From Chamaesiphon sp031376885 (lineage in GTDB: Bacteria > Cyanobacteriota > Cyanobacteriia > Cyanobacteriales > Chamaesiphonaceae): 5,793 bases of DNA. Positions 5,286-5,793 of the stretch are shown here, in pieces. A program made the position numbers and the translations under genes. The first letter of the stretch is position 1, and each line of letters opens with the position of its first letter. The notes under the pieces were generated by a model. The model searched no databases. It saw only the letters and a list, made by a program, of their open reading frames with translations, and was not told the origin of the DNA. The stretch is from contig JANMEL010000051.1 of NCBI GenBank assembly GCA_031376885.1, positions 1-5,793 on the forward strand, in the 5' to 3' direction.

Positions 5286-5753
5286 ATGGACTCCATTCCC
5301 ACCGATATCAAACCCTATCTAAATTTTATTCATCCCCCGCTAATGTGGATTCTCCTCGCCACCACTCTATATGCAGGGTATCTAGGCTTCCAAATTCGCA
5401 AAACTCGCTCCGCGACTGGCGACGAAAAGAAAGAACTAATTAAAGGCAAATTCGCCATCCGCCATCACCAAATCGCTTCGATCGTCCTCGCGGTAATGGT
5501 GTTGGGATCGATCGGCGGCATCACAGCTACCTATATCAACAATGGTAAACTATTTGTCGGCCCACATCTACTCGCTGGTTTGGGCATGACTGGTTTGATC
5601 GCTGTCTCTGCTTCCCTCTCTCCCTACATGCAAAAAGGCGCGGATTGGGCAAGATACAGTCATATTACCATCAATCTAGTTCTCGTCGGCTTATTCGGCT
5701 GGCAAGCCCTCTCTGGTGTCGAAATTCTTCAGGGTATTATTAGCAAAATGTAA
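5286..5753 (+). CDS. DUF4079 family four-helix membrane protein
   Basis: The 155-residue protein has four hydrophobic segments at about 15-36, 61-82, 92-112 and 124-146, joined by a charged loop (about 38-58, RKTRSATGDEKKE and following). The pattern matches DUF4079, a family frequent in cyanobacteria and of unproven function. Histidines sit at or near each helix: His16 (HPPLMW), His60/61 (RHHQ), His94 (GPHLLAG) and His126 (YSHITIN). This resembles the layout of haem-b-binding b561-type four-helix proteins, so haem binding is a reasonable inference. Location should be the plasma or thylakoid membrane. A TTG start at 5268 would add six residues; the ATG at 5286 is preferred. The upstream AT-rich stretch (5241-5262) may contain a -10 element, but no clear -35 is seen. 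A tandem heptamer array begins four bases after the stop. Confidence 0.85.
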   Translation: MDSIPTDIKPYLNFIHPPLMWILLATTLYAGYLGFQIRKTRSATGDEKKELIKGKFAIRHHQIASIVLAVMVLGSIGGITATYINNGKLFVGPHLLAGLGMTGLIAVSASLSPYMQKGADWARYSHITINLVLVGLFGWQALSGVEILQGIISKM

Positions 5754-5757
5754 TTCT

Positions 5758-5793
5758 GGGGTCAGGGGTCAGGGGTCAGGGGTCAGGGGTCAG
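5758..5793. repeat. GGGGTCA heptanucleotide tandem array (runs off the window)
   Basis: Five exact GGGGTCA units (5758-5792) plus the first base of a sixth begin just after the DUF4079 stop codon and continue past the window end, so the total copy number is unknown. Arrays of this kind are typical short tandemly repeated sequences of cyanobacterial intergenic regions. Confidence 0.92.

Noticed and set aside
5198..5443. 81-codon plus-strand frame overlapping the DUF4079 start.
   Set aside because: It is out of frame with the recognisable membrane protein and has no family resemblance.

Overview
This window looks like a chromosomal piece of a cyanobacterium. Three points support that: full GCGATCGC (HIP1) octamers plus very frequent CGATCG-type partial copies, heptanucleotide tandem repeats (GGGGTCA and ATAATTG units) in intergenic gaps, and a typical cyanobacterial gene set (LabA/NYN-like protein, PilT-type pilus ATPase with a proline-rich N-terminus, DUF4079 membrane protein). 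Six intact protein genes are supported. Ribosome binding sites are mostly absent or weak, so start choices rest on homology and ATG availability.

Positions 1-501 are the most unusual part. They form a long imperfect inverted repeat made of two 5'-end fragments of leuA (2-isopropylmalate synthase), each with its own upstream leader. One runs rightward from the ATG at 125, the other leftward from the ATG at 399, and they meet head-on at about 340/341 with no spacer. Neither continues into the rest of leuA. Each leader carries the same AAACCCGACTT/AAGTCGGGTTT hairpin and the same outer 18-base sequence. The two 60-base coding stretches encode the same 20 residues and differ at nine positions, all synonymous. 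This points to two leuA alleles or paralogues that diverged under selection before being broken and joined. The homology reaches base 1, so the structure may continue to the left. The rightward open frame (125-394) is therefore a hybrid: about 72 true LeuA residues followed by an antisense read-through of the second copy.

From 502 to 603 there is a gap with faint echoes of the same leader. A LabA-like NYN-domain gene (1125-604, minus) follows. A gap of about 530 bases with two small hairpins separates it from the divergent pilT-like gene (1657-2832, plus). After a short repeat-bearing spacer comes an alkyltransferase-like (ATL) DNA repair protein (2975-3319, plus), in which the MGMT active-site cysteine is replaced by tryptophan. 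It converges on a minus-strand pair: an ankyrin-repeat protein (5136-3850) followed after 42 bases by a YiiD-C-type hot-dog thioesterase (3807-3349), probably one transcript. A 15-bp-stem palindrome lies between the ankyrin gene and the divergent DUF4079 four-helix membrane protein (5286-5753, plus). The window ends inside a GGGGTCA tandem array.

Apart from the likely ankyrin-thioesterase operon, the genes do not form an obvious shared pathway; the layout is that of ordinary cyanobacterial chromosome. I see no CRISPR array, transposase, tRNA or rRNA. No complete new multi-gene system is evident; the inverted leuA double fragment is the best candidate for something undescribed.
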